From positions 124,001 to 188,000 of the forward strand of contig NZ_CP099582.1 in NCBI RefSeq assembly GCF_024022995.1: DNA of 64,000 bases, written 5' to 3'. The notes under the pieces are model-generated. The model saw only the letters and a program-made list of their open reading frames with translations. It was not told the origin of the DNA and made no database searches. Source of the stretch: Thermococcus aggregans (GTDB lineage: Archaea; Methanobacteriota_B; Thermococci; Thermococcales; Thermococcaceae). The translations under genes and the position numbers were made by a program. Shown in pieces: positions 8,339 through 16,884 of this stretch. Each line of letters begins with the position of its first letter. The stretch's first letter is position 1.

Positions 8339-8544
8339 TTGCCGATACTGTCAAGATAAGCAGAGGGTGTTAAGCTTAACACGTTTATCCTGACAAAAAA
8401 TATAGGTCCAAAAAGAAGTCCTCGTTATACCCTTTGATTTCTTTAAAGAAATCTCTGATCATTGCTCCCCGTACAACTTATAATACCCTTTACGTGGCAT
8501 GCAAACCTTAGACATCCTTTAGTGAAATAATGAAAATTTGTTAT
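8339..8544. other. Gene-free spacer with two perfect palindromes
   Basis: Between convergent genes. GTGTTAAGCTTAACAC (8367-8382) is a perfect 16-bp palindrome inside a longer imperfect inverted repeat, 8349-8395, bounded by TGTCA and TGACA. GATTTCTTTAAAGAAATC (8436-8453) is a second perfect palindrome, 18 bp. No open frame of interest was seen. The palindromes could be protein-binding sites, terminators or remains of a small element. Confidence 0.5.
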
Positions 8545-9123
8545 TCAGAGTCCAAAAACATCCCTGATACTGTATTTTCTGGAAAGCAATATTAAACTTA
8601 CTATAAGGGCAACTGCATTAGCCTTTACAAGCGATATAGCAAAGTGGTAATAATCACAAGGTGTGTAGATATCACATTCAAGCCTTAGGTATGTCATGTT
8701 GCCTGTCTTATTTAATTGTGGTATTGGAGGCTCCACTTCTTCTGGAGTTTCAATTGACCATAGAATATGACCCCCGGCTTCCTCTACAAACCTCTCATGC
8801 CTATCACTCTCCACAAGGATTGAAAACACTCCCCTATTTTCGTTACAAGAAGAACTCCCTGCTATTAGAGGCCTATACTTTTGGAATGCATTTGTGAACC
8901 TTTTTGCGTCTTTATAGTTTTTGATAAAAACATGTGCATAGTAACTCCCATTCGGTCTATAGAGATATGATTCATTCTGTCTGAAGTACCTGAAGGCTTC
9001 ACAAACCTTATTAACTGTCTTCATATGAGAACGATAGTCAAGTACGAATCCAACATCTAGTATTGCAAACAATAATAGGATAACAACTACAACCTTTATC
9101 AGGGTTTCCGGTGCGATCCTCAT
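8545..9123 (-). CDS. Hypothetical membrane protein with external loop
   Basis: A 192-residue protein not recognised as a known family. It has an N-terminal membrane segment (about residues 6-27), a soluble middle of about 130 residues with several cysteines and N-x-S/T sequons (NES, NGS, NKT, NMT), and a C-terminal membrane segment (about 160-183). The loop is probably outside the cell. The ATG at 9123 is preceded by GGTG at about 8 nt; a TTG at 9144 in frame would add 7 residues. It stands alone, facing the gene upstream. Confidence 0.6.
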   Translation of the reverse strand: MRIAPETLIKVVVVILLLFAILDVGFVLDYRSHMKTVNKVCEAFRYFRQNESYLYRPNGSYYAHVFIKNYKDAKRFTNAFQKYRPLIAGSSSCNENRGVFSILVESDRHERFVEEAGGHILWSIETPEEVEPPIPQLNKTGNMTYLRLECDIYTPCDYYHFAISLVKANAVALIVSLILLSRKYSIRDVFGL

Positions 9124-9242
9124 TGTTAAACACCATGTCTTCAAAGTTTACAGTAGAATTTTAGGTTTAGATTTATTTAACTTTTGAGACAGTTAATCAG
9201 GATAAGCTTAAACTTTTTAACCCACTTTTCATAGCTTGCATT

Positions 9243-10361
9243 ATGAGAAAGAAGCTAGCTTTAATAAGCATCGACGGCAATGGAGTTTACAATTTAAAAC
9301 ACATGCCGTTTTTAAGTGAGCTAGCCGAGAAAGGGTTCTTCGAAGTTGTCGAGTCAATATTTCCCACGCTCACGGATTTAGTCCACACAACCGTAGTTAC
9401 TGGGGTTCCCCCAAGGGTTCATGGCGTTGTGGAAAACGGATACTACGATAGGATAACCGATAGGAAAGTGAATTTCTACGACTATGAAATCGCATTTAAT
9501 CCCCACAAGGTCATAAGAGCAAAAACCGTAGTTGATATTCTCAGAGAAAAAGGAATAAGAAGCGCTTCTGTCACTGGCTATACAATGCCTCCTTTCAGCG
9601 GCACTCATGTTAGAATCTTTCCACCGTTTTTCAGTGACGATGCTCTCTATAGAGAGCACGGAAGAGACTGGAGAAAAGACCTCTGGGTTTTGAACTCAGC
9701 TCTGTATCTCTACGAAGAATGCAAACCAGATTTGCTTTTAGTCCACTTCTGCTCGATTGATGGAATGCAGCACGATTATGGGCCTTTGAGCGATGAAGCT
9801 ATGAAAGCTGTTGAAACCGTAGATACTGCATTGAACACCCTATGGGAGAGGCTTAGAGATGAGTATGCGTTTATAATATTTGCCGACCACGGGCAGGAAA
9901 GAGTTCACACGTGGGTAAATCTAAAGAAGTATCTCAATAACCACGGAATTGCAACACTAAGGGTTTCCTCAGGAGGAGGAGTGCATGTTTATCTAAAAGA
10001 CCCAACCGAAGCCGAGGAAGCTTATTCATTATTAAAAAGAGCCCCCGGTGTAAAGTACGTCTTCTTCAGGGAGGATTTACCACACCTAAATACTCCAAAC
10101 AGTGGGGAGCTGATAGTTTCGGCTAAAGAAGGCTACTGGTTCTGCTCACACAGGCAATGTGATGGAATAAAGGGATCAAGCTACTGGACGAAAGGAATGC
10201 ACGGGTCTTTAAACGAGCCAGTGAGAAAGGTTCCGCTTATCTTATGGGGATTTGAGGAGGTAAACTTAGAAAATGCAACCCTTTATGATATTGGCCCCAC
10301 AATACTGAAGTTCTTTGGCATTGAGAAGCCGGAAGAAATGATAGGAAAAAGCCTACTATGA
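9243..10361 (+). CDS. Alkaline-phosphatase-superfamily phosphodiesterase/nucleotide pyrophosphatase
   Basis: A 372-residue predicted metal-dependent hydrolase. ISIDGNG (7-13) supplies a metal-binding Asp, FPTLTDLVHTT the nucleophilic Thr region, LVHFCSIDGMQHDYG the central metal ligands, FADHGQERVHTW the Asp-His pair and MHGSLNEPVRKVPLILWG the last His. This is the type I phosphodiesterase/NPP branch. No signal peptide is visible, so it is probably cytosolic. The substrate is unknown. TTTTTAAC about 25-30 nt before the ATG and the absence of a ribosome binding site suggest a leaderless mRNA. Confidence 0.75.
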   Translation: MRKKLALISIDGNGVYNLKHMPFLSELAEKGFFEVVESIFPTLTDLVHTTVVTGVPPRVHGVVENGYYDRITDRKVNFYDYEIAFNPHKVIRAKTVVDILREKGIRSASVTGYTMPPFSGTHVRIFPPFFSDDALYREHGRDWRKDLWVLNSALYLYEECKPDLLLVHFCSIDGMQHDYGPLSDEAMKAVETVDTALNTLWERLRDEYAFIIFADHGQERVHTWVNLKKYLNNHGIATLRVSSGGGVHVYLKDPTEAEEAYSLLKRAPGVKYVFFREDLPHLNTPNSGELIVSAKEGYWFCSHRQCDGIKGSSYWTKGMHGSLNEPVRKVPLILWGFEEVNLENATLYDIGPTILKFFGIEKPEEMIGKSLL

Positions 10362-10548
10362 AACTATGGAACTTGTAAGTCTACGACGCAAGTGTTTTAC
10401 CGAAAGCTCCCGGGTTGCCACCCATTTTGACAATAGTAGCTTTAGCTAAGTGGCTCGGAAAGGCGTTGTCCCATTGACTTTTCTTCTTAGGGTTCTGAAG
10501 AGAAACCCATAAGTAATTCAAAAGCATAACATCTAAGGGTGAATAGGT
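10362..10548. other. Spacer with a short minus-strand open frame
   Basis: A plus-strand ribosome binding site (AAGGGTGA) for the next gene lies at its right end. On the minus strand an open frame from ATG 10527 to TAG 10381 (48 codons) contains GNPGAFGKTLAS and looks protein-like, but has no ribosome binding site and no recognised relative. It may be a gene remnant. Confidence 0.3.
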
Positions 10549-11100
10549 ATGAAGAAAAGTTCTAAACTGCTGGTATCTATAATCCTATTGCTTGTGGTTT
10601 GTGCATTGGGCATTAAGGCTCTTTCAGTCGAAAGTCTAAAAAACGAAGAAATCGGAGAACCTGATGAAGTCCATTCCAACTTTTATGATTCAAAAGGCGA
10701 AAGGGTTGCAACTCTTTCCATCATGAAGAGACATTATCTCCAAGAGGACGTAATTTCCTTCCGCGTTAATGTGTGGCATAAAGATGGATGGAAAACCAAG
10801 AGTTTAAAGCTTGTAATAACACCAAACGTTAGTGCGGAAGTTTATTTAAAGATTCCCGAGGGATATAATTGGAATCCTTTAAAATTGCAGAGAAACAGGG
10901 ATAATCTGAACTCTGCTGTATTAGAGATCCCAGACCTCGGCGTTCAGGGAGTGGGGAGCACGACATTAGATTTTATTGTGGTACCCTTGGAAAGAACAAA
11001 CACAGTCTTAATTACCATAAAAGCTGAACTTGAATTTTCTGGGAGGTTTAAAAGGTACAAAGGAGAAAGCGTAGTTGATATAGAGTTGAAAAAGAAATAA
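10549..11100 (+). CDS. Hypothetical exported or membrane-anchored protein
   Basis: A 183-residue protein with an N-terminal hydrophobic segment (about residues 7-26) that could be a signal peptide or anchor; there is a Cys at 18 but no convincing lipobox. The rest is predicted beta-rich (alternating SLKLVITPNVSAEVYLKIP and TTLDFIVVPLERTNTVLITI), like an extracytoplasmic immunoglobulin-type fold. No family was recognised. ATG at 10549 follows GGGTGA. It converges on the ribosomal operon, with 6 nt between stops. Confidence 0.6.
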   Translation: MKKSSKLLVSIILLLVVCALGIKALSVESLKNEEIGEPDEVHSNFYDSKGERVATLSIMKRHYLQEDVISFRVNVWHKDGWKTKSLKLVITPNVSAEVYLKIPEGYNWNPLKLQRNRDNLNSAVLEIPDLGVQGVGSTTLDFIVVPLERTNTVLITIKAELEFSGRFKRYKGESVVDIELKKK

Positions 11101-11106
11101 AAGACT

Positions 11107-11754
11107 TCATCTTGAGGATTGTGCAATCCTCTCGATTTCCTCTTTCTTGCTGTATGCGAAGCTCTTTGTGTCCTTGTTTGCTGCAGCTATGATTTCCTCA
11201 GCCAAAGCCTCTGCGTAGCTGACCTTGTTGCGGTAGCACTTTGCTGATGCACCAAGGGCAATGTTTCTCAAAGCAACGTCAAGCCTTCTAAGTGGAGAAA
11301 TATCAACCGCAATGTGGTACCTAACTCCACCGAACATTACAGTTGTTGTGTCTTCTCTTGGGGCGGAGTTTTCAATTGCCTTAACGAGAACCTGAATTGG
11401 GTTCTGCTTTGTTCTTTGCTCGATAATCTTGAAGGCTTCCTTTACGACTTCGTAAGCCTTCATTTTCTTGCTCATCAATGAGCGGTGCTCTCTTCTCATG
11501 AAGTGACCAGCAACCTTATAGCTTGAGGCACCGCTTCTCATTACCTTGTTTATCAATCTCTCCACAATGTGAACGTTTGCTTTGCCAAACTGCTTCTTAG
11601 CGTGTCTTCCATGACTGTGTGGAAGAATTCTTGGTTCAAGGTTAATGTAAGGCCTCAAGGATGGGTCTTCAACTACTACATCCTCAACGCTCCATCTTCC
11701 AAAGACCTTAAGATCCTTTGGGACAAAAAATCTCTCTTCTAGTGGTTTAGCCAT
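11107..11754 (-). CDS. rps7: 30S ribosomal protein S7
   Basis: A 215-residue archaeal S7 (uS7), the 16S rRNA 3'-domain organiser. Conserved stretches include [41 protein letters not shown] and [12 protein letters not shown]. The archaeal N-terminal extension ([11 protein letters not shown]) is present. The start MAKPLEER at 11754 is preferred over an ATG two codons upstream because of spacing. It is the last gene of the RNA polymerase operon in this window and follows S12 with 5 nt between them. Confidence 0.95.
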   Translation of the reverse strand: MAKPLEERFFVPKDLKVFGRWSVEDVVVEDPSLRPYINLEPRILPHSHGRHAKKQFGKANVHIVERLINKVMRSGASSYKVAGHFMRREHRSLMSKKMKAYEVVKEAFKIIEQRTKQNPIQVLVKAIENSAPREDTTTVMFGGVRYHIAVDISPLRRLDVALRNIALGASAKCYRNKVSYAEALAEEIIAAANKDTKSFAYSKKEEIERIAQSSR

Positions 11755-11759
11755 GAGCA

Positions 11760-12203
11760 TCACCTTCTTGGCTTTTCTTTTCTACCCTTAACTATTTCTT
11801 TGAGGGAGGTTCTGTTAACCATGACGACCTTGTACCTAATTCCTGGAATGTCACCCATAGATCCACCTTTTGGACCACCAATTCCCTCTATGATGACCTC
11901 GTCGTGCTCGTCAATGTGCTTGATAGCACCGTCACCGGGTGTGAATGCGGTAACTACCTTACCGTTCTTGATGAGCTGAACTCTGACTGCCTTTCTCATA
12001 CCTGAGTTTGGCTGCTTAGCTTCAACTGCAATCTTCTCAAGGACGATTCCTCTCGCTTGTGGTGCACCTTCAAGGGGATCGCTCTTTTCCTTGAGCCTGA
12101 GAACTCTTCTCTTGTAGGTTATGTCGCTCCACCTAAACTTCTTCCTCTTAAGCTTGAGCTTTCTTCCGGCAAATTCACCGTAAGGGGCTTTCTTTCCGGG
12201 CAT
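11760..12203 (-). CDS. rps12: 30S ribosomal protein S12
   Basis: A 147-residue archaeal S12 (uS12), part of the decoding centre. [15 protein letters not shown] and the [20 protein letters not shown] region mark the family. Start [15 protein letters not shown] at 12203 gives the normal length; two upstream in-frame ATGs are ignored. Located between nusA and rps7 in the RNA polymerase operon. Confidence 0.95.
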   Translation of the reverse strand: MPGKKAPYGEFAGRKLKLKRKKFRWSDITYKRRVLRLKEKSDPLEGAPQARGIVLEKIAVEAKQPNSGMRKAVRVQLIKNGKVVTAFTPGDGAIKHIDEHDEVIIEGIGGPKGGSMGDIPGIRYKVVMVNRTSLKEIVKGRKEKPRR

Positions 12204-12213
12204 GATCATCACC

Positions 12214-12651
12214 TCAAATTACCACAACTTCTTCAATACCGTGGTGCCTCTCCATTAACTCTTTGACGAGATTTATATTTTGCCCTCCTCTACCTATCGC
12301 CCTAGGCTTGTCCCTCTGATTCACGTCAAGGAGGGCAACTTTTTTCCCATCTTTCTTTTCAGTTATGTGGACTTTTTTAATCCTTACGCCCATTGTTTTA
12401 TAAATGTTCTTGAGGAACTCTTCTGGATTCTCTGAGTGTTCTATCAGTTCAATGTCCTTTCCTAACATCCCCTGTATTCTCTTAACGTTGCTGCCTCTTT
12501 TGCCCAATGCTAAGCCCATTTCTCCCTTCTTGATTACGAATATCAGGCGATTTCTTGACTTGTCAATTAAGCAATCGAGCACTGTTGCTCCTGTGAAGCT
12601 CTCAAAGAGTGCTATGTACTTGATCTGGTCTGTATTTAGCTTGAGTGGCAT
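12214..12651 (-). CDS. nusA: NusA-like transcription factor (two KH domains)
   Basis: A 145-residue archaeal NusA, consisting only of two KH-type RNA-binding domains. The KH GXXG loops are GKRGSN and GRGGQN. It lacks the N-terminal RNAP-binding and S1 domains of bacterial NusA. The ATG at 12651 lies 8 nt after GGAGGT and 2 nt after the L30e stop; a GTG at 12657 is too close to the ribosome binding site. It probably binds nascent RNA during transcription of stable RNAs and mRNAs, by analogy. Confidence 0.9.
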   Translation of the reverse strand: MPLKLNTDQIKYIALFESFTGATVLDCLIDKSRNRLIFVIKKGEMGLALGKRGSNVKRIQGMLGKDIELIEHSENPEEFLKNIYKTMGVRIKKVHITEKKDGKKVALLDVNQRDKPRAIGRGGQNINLVKELMERHHGIEEVVVI

Positions 12652-12653
12652 GC

Positions 12654-12956
12654 TCACTTACCTCCAGCCAGTGCAAGTATTTTGCTCTCTCCTGGCTCAA
12701 CTATCGCGAGTGATGCTATTACAAATGGCTTACCAAGCATTGTTCCTAGTTCGACGCTTGTTCCCTCGAACTCGTAGACTGGGATGTTGCTGAGCTTTGC
12801 ATAGTAGTTAATGTCATCCTTAATCTCCTTTGGTGCATTCTTAGCTACAATGATAAGCTTTGCTCCCCCAACCTTGGCAAGCCTAATTGTTTCATTTGAA
12901 CCGATGATAACCTTTCCAGTTTCAAGGGCTTTTCTAAGCTCAAATGCTAAATCCAT
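12654..12956 (-). CDS. rpl30e: 50S ribosomal protein L30e
   Basis: A 100-residue L30e (eL30) of the L7Ae/L30e RNA-binding superfamily. Visible are [28 protein letters not shown], with the family RNA-contact region, and a hydrophobic C-terminal half. As in other Euryarchaeota the gene sits between rpoA'' and nusA. The eukaryotic relative binds kink-turns, including in its own mRNA. Confidence 0.93.
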   Translation of the reverse strand: MDLAFELRKALETGKVIIGSNETIRLAKVGGAKLIIVAKNAPKEIKDDINYYAKLSNIPVYEFEGTSVELGTMLGKPFVIASLAIVEPGESKILALAGGK

Positions 12957-12969
12957 TACTTACACCTCC

Positions 12970-14157
12970 CTACTCTTCTATTGGTTTTTTAATCGGTAAC
13001 TTCATTGCCAGTCTAACGATTCCCGTTCCAACTGGAACGGGCTGACCAATTAATACGTTTTCGACTACACCGTTAAGGGGATCAACTTCTCCCCTTTCAG
13101 CAGCTTGAAGTAAGTGTTGAACGGTAATCTCGAATGCAGCTCTAGCCAACACACTTGCCTTTGTACCAACTACACCATGCCTTCCTATAGGTCTCACCAC
13201 ACCATCGAGGGTCATCATGTCGGCAACGAGCATGATGTGCCTAACATCGACCTCAAGACCCTGCTCCTGCATTGTTCTGAGTATTTCTTCAATGATGGCG
13301 TTTCTTGCTGCTTCAATGCCGAGCACTTCTGCTATTTCGTGGATGTTGTTGGTTCTCGTCCTTGTTGGGTCGACGCCGGGGACTTTCAAGACCTGCTTGA
13401 AGTTTGACCCCTCTGTGTAGATAACGTACTCGTCTCCCTCTTTCCTGATAATTGTTTTTCCCACGCCTGACAGTCCTTTTAGGCGATGCTTTTTAACTTT
13501 ATCGGCAAGCCTTCTCAATGCTGAAACGCTTTGTGCCTTTTTCATTCTGACTATCAATGTATTTCCGTCAACTTCAATTTCTGCTGACTTGAATGAGCGC
13601 TCAAGCTTTGCTTGAATCTTTTCCATGGTCAAACCGCTTTTCTCAAGGCGCTCTGGGTCAATATCGACCACAAATTCCATGTTGAGTATATCAAGTGTCA
13701 TGCTTCTGGCGAGGCTTTCCAGGGTTGTTCCTTCAATTCTCCTTGCAACTTCACGAGCCTTCTCTGGGTCATATCTGTGTTCCTCGTCAAGATAAACAGT
13801 CATGATTGGCGTTGATGGGTTCTTTCTAGCGTCAACAATCTCAATGATTCTTGGGAGACCCAAAGTAACGTTAATTTCAGCAACACCAGCATAGTGGAAG
13901 GTATTAAGGGTCATCTGCGTAGAGGGCTCTCCAATTGACTGAGCGGTAACGGTTCCCACAGCTTCTCCAGGCTCCACTAATGCTTTTTCATATTCCTTGA
14001 CGACTTCATCGATTATTGCTTCAACTTCTGCTTTCTTCAACTGGTACTTTTCATTGTAGGTAATGAGCTTATCCAAGAGTTCCTCCTTAAGTTTCTCTGG
14101 CAGATTGGAGGCTTTACTCTCTATAAGCTTTTTAATAGTTGAGCTTGATAATGCCAC
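12970..14157 (-). CDS. rpoA2: DNA-directed RNA polymerase subunit A''
   Basis: The C-terminal part of the largest subunit (beta' equivalent), about 395 residues. EPGEAVGTVTAQSIGEPSTQMTLNTFHYAG is the conserved bridge-helix/trigger-loop-proximal region; the C-terminal cleft and jaw segments follow. GTG at 14157 with GGGGTGA 5 nt upstream is the best start; an in-frame GTG at 14166 overlaps the rpoA' stop and lies inside the ribosome binding site. Two-gene splitting of the largest subunit is an archaeal trait. Confidence 0.95.
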   Translation of the reverse strand: MALSSSTIKKLIESKASNLPEKLKEELLDKLITYNEKYQLKKAEVEAIIDEVVKEYEKALVEPGEAVGTVTAQSIGEPSTQMTLNTFHYAGVAEINVTLGLPRIIEIVDARKNPSTPIMTVYLDEEHRYDPEKAREVARRIEGTTLESLARSMTLDILNMEFVVDIDPERLEKSGLTMEKIQAKLERSFKSAEIEVDGNTLIVRMKKAQSVSALRRLADKVKKHRLKGLSGVGKTIIRKEGDEYVIYTEGSNFKQVLKVPGVDPTRTRTNNIHEIAEVLGIEAARNAIIEEILRTMQEQGLEVDVRHIMLVADMMTLDGVVRPIGRHGVVGTKASVLARAAFEITVQHLLQAAERGEVDPLNGVVENVLIGQPVPVGTGIVRLAMKLPIKKPIEE

Positions 14158-14162
14158 ACATC

Positions 14163-16880
14163 TCACCCCTTCTCTCTGAGTTTTATTAAAGTCCTCATTA
14201 TCACTCTATCAACATCAACTGTTTTTCCACCCCAGCTCTTCATTGGGTCTACTCCGTCCTCACCATAGCGGAACTGCACAATGATTCCACTTGGATCCCT
14301 TACAGTTCCATCGTAGTCTACCTTGAGGTCCTGGAGAGCGTTTATCAATCTACGCTGCATGTAACCGCTCTGGGCTGTTCTAACAGCTGTATCGACGAGA
14401 CCTTCTCTACCACCCATTGCATGGAAGAAGTACTCTTGGGGTGTCAATCCGCTCTTGTAAGAGTTCACAACGAAACCTCTTGCTTTTGCCCCAAGGTCTC
14501 CTGGTTTGAAGTGGCTAAGCACTCTGTTTCTGTATCCTCTATAAAGTCTCTTACCTCTAATAGACTGCTGTCCAAGCATAGCAGCCATCTGAGTAATGTT
14601 AAGGATCTTACCTCTCGCTCCGGTTTTGGCCATTATAACTGTGTGGTTGTTCATACCCAAGTACTTCTCAGCAACCTTACCTGCATTATCTCTTGCCTCA
14701 GATAGCACAGCCATTATCTTGCTCTCAAGGGTCTCTTCAAGAGTCTTACCTGGCAGTGGCTCAAGCTCACCGTTCTTATATGCCTCTATTAACCTCTGAA
14801 CCTTCTTTTCTGCTTCCATTATTATCTCTCTAATCCTTGCCTTTGCCTCGTCAGGGAGGTCTTCGTCATCTATTCCAGTTGTGAACCCTTTGTGGGTAAT
14901 TACCCATATTGCAAGCTTTGTAACCTGATCTAAGAATTGTCTGGCCCTTTCGACACCATACTCCCTAACTATAATGTCAAGAATCTTTCCATCCTCTCTA
15001 CCATAAGCCTTCTTGTCTATCGCACCGCTTAGAAGCTTACCGTTGCGGATGTAAACAAATCCATCCGTAGCAACCTTTCTAATTTCTTCTTCACTAGGCA
15101 CTAGTTTTTCTTCAATGAGCTTTTCAATCGGCTCACATTGAGATGGATCATCGCATAATTTGTTGCGATACCAGATTGTCAGGTCTTTTGGCAATAAGAG
15201 GGAGAATATAGTCTTTCCACTCCAGTATTCAATGCCGTTTTCAACCTTGTCCGGTTTTGGAAGCTCCTTCACATCAACGCCTGCAAACATCAACATCTGC
15301 TCAACTTCGTATTTTGTGAAATACGACCCTTCTCTCGTTAATAGATAGCCTCCTGATATGTGGTCTTGGATTCCACCTATAATTGGACCACCGTATCTTG
15401 GTGACAATATGTGGTTCTGAACCTCCATTAATATCCTAGCCTCGGCCTGTGCTTCCTCAGTTTGTGGAACGTGGAGGTTCATTTCATCTCCGTCGAAATC
15501 AGCGTTATATGGAGGACAGACTGCCAAGTTAAGTCTAAAGGTCTTGTAAGGCATTACTCTAACTCTGTGGGCCATGATGCTCATCCTGTGAAGGGACGGC
15601 TGTCTGTTGAAAAGGACTATATCTCCATCAAGGAGGTGTCTCTCAACGGTCCATCCTATGTCGAGCATGTTTGCTATGTTCTCTTTGTTGCTCTCCATGA
15701 GGCGGATTCTTCTTCCTTGCGGGTCTATTACATAGTTAGCCCCTGGGTACTTCTCTGGGCCATTGAGGATCATCTTTCTCAGCTTTTCAATGTTGAACTC
15801 GGTCACTTTTTCTGGAACGGTGAGCTCCATTGCGACGACCAATGGAACCCCTACTTCGTTTATGCTTATCATAGGATCTGGACTGATAACAGTTCTTGCA
15901 GAGAAGTTAACACGCTTACCGCTAAGGTTCTTCCTGAATCTCCCCTCTTTACCCTTGAGCCTCTGGGCAAGTGTCTTTAAAGGCCTTCCGCTTTTGTGCT
16001 TCGCTGGAGGTATTCCGGATGTTTCATTGTCGAAGTACGTGGTTACGTGATATTGAAGGAGATCCCATAAGTCTTCAATAATGAGCTGTGGAGCTCCAGC
16101 TTCTATGTTCTGCTTCAAACGAGCGTTAATTCTTATTATGTCAACAAGCTTGTGAGTTAAATCATCTTCAGCCCTTATACCGCTTTCAAGAGTGATTGAT
16201 GGCCTTACCGTAACTGGAGGAACGGGCAAAACCGTCAAAACCATCCATTCCGGCCTTGATTTCTCAGGATCAAGACCAAGAAGAGGTAGATCCTTGTCCG
16301 GAATCTTTTCGAGCCTGTCTCTAATTTCACTTGGCATCATTCTGTGCCTATATTCGTTTCCTTCTTCATCTCTTCTTATTTCCCAGTATATTGTGGGCCT
16401 TTCGAACTTTATCTGATACTGGGGAGCACCACAGTGTGGACAGACCATTCTTTCCCTTGCCTTCTTGTATACCTCCGTTACCAAAGCATCTATCTCGCTC
16501 TTCCTGGCTTCATTCACATTGAACTTTGTCATATACTCTTCTATTTCTTCATCAGTCAGCCTGATTCTTCCACATTCTCTACAGGTGCTTTCAAGGATTC
16601 TGTATATTGTCTTTGCGAATCCTACGTGAATAACAGGCCTCGCAAGTTCTATATGTCCGAAATGTCCAGGGCATTCTTTGTAGTTTGCTCCACAGGTCTC
16701 ACACCTAAGGTTTGGATCTATAACGCCAAGTCTCCTATCCATTAATCCACCGTCAATTGGGTAACCGTCCTCTGAATAAGTATCCGGTACAGTTATCTCG
16801 GCAGCGCTCATTTTCCTGATCTCCTGAGGAGACAATATACCAAATTCAATGCTCCCGATAACCTTTTTCATTGAGTGCAT
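14163..16880 (-). CDS. rpoA1: DNA-directed RNA polymerase subunit A'
   Basis: A 905-residue N-terminal part of the largest subunit. The catalytic Mg-binding loop NADFDGDEMNLH is intact. Zinc sites are visible at CETCGANYKECPGHFGH, CRECGR and CPHCGAPQ. KEGRFRKNLSGKRVNFSARTVISPDP is the conserved clamp and lid region. Start ATG 16880 is used; an ATG at 16871 (MKKVIGS) matches the annotated start of relatives equally well. It follows rpoB by 4 nt. Confidence 0.97.
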   Translation of the reverse strand: MHSMKKVIGSIEFGILSPQEIRKMSAAEITVPDTYSEDGYPIDGGLMDRRLGVIDPNLRCETCGANYKECPGHFGHIELARPVIHVGFAKTIYRILESTCRECGRIRLTDEEIEEYMTKFNVNEARKSEIDALVTEVYKKARERMVCPHCGAPQYQIKFERPTIYWEIRRDEEGNEYRHRMMPSEIRDRLEKIPDKDLPLLGLDPEKSRPEWMVLTVLPVPPVTVRPSITLESGIRAEDDLTHKLVDIIRINARLKQNIEAGAPQLIIEDLWDLLQYHVTTYFDNETSGIPPAKHKSGRPLKTLAQRLKGKEGRFRKNLSGKRVNFSARTVISPDPMISINEVGVPLVVAMELTVPEKVTEFNIEKLRKMILNGPEKYPGANYVIDPQGRRIRLMESNKENIANMLDIGWTVERHLLDGDIVLFNRQPSLHRMSIMAHRVRVMPYKTFRLNLAVCPPYNADFDGDEMNLHVPQTEEAQAEARILMEVQNHILSPRYGGPIIGGIQDHISGGYLLTREGSYFTKYEVEQMLMFAGVDVKELPKPDKVENGIEYWSGKTIFSLLLPKDLTIWYRNKLCDDPSQCEPIEKLIEEKLVPSEEEIRKVATDGFVYIRNGKLLSGAIDKKAYGREDGKILDIIVREYGVERARQFLDQVTKLAIWVITHKGFTTGIDDEDLPDEAKARIREIIMEAEKKVQRLIEAYKNGELEPLPGKTLEETLESKIMAVLSEARDNAGKVAEKYLGMNNHTVIMAKTGARGKILNITQMAAMLGQQSIRGKRLYRGYRNRVLSHFKPGDLGAKARGFVVNSYKSGLTPQEYFFHAMGGREGLVDTAVRTAQSGYMQRRLINALQDLKVDYDGTVRDPSGIIVQFRYGEDGVDPMKSWGGKTVDVDRVIMRTLIKLREKG

Positions 16881-16884
16881 AGCC

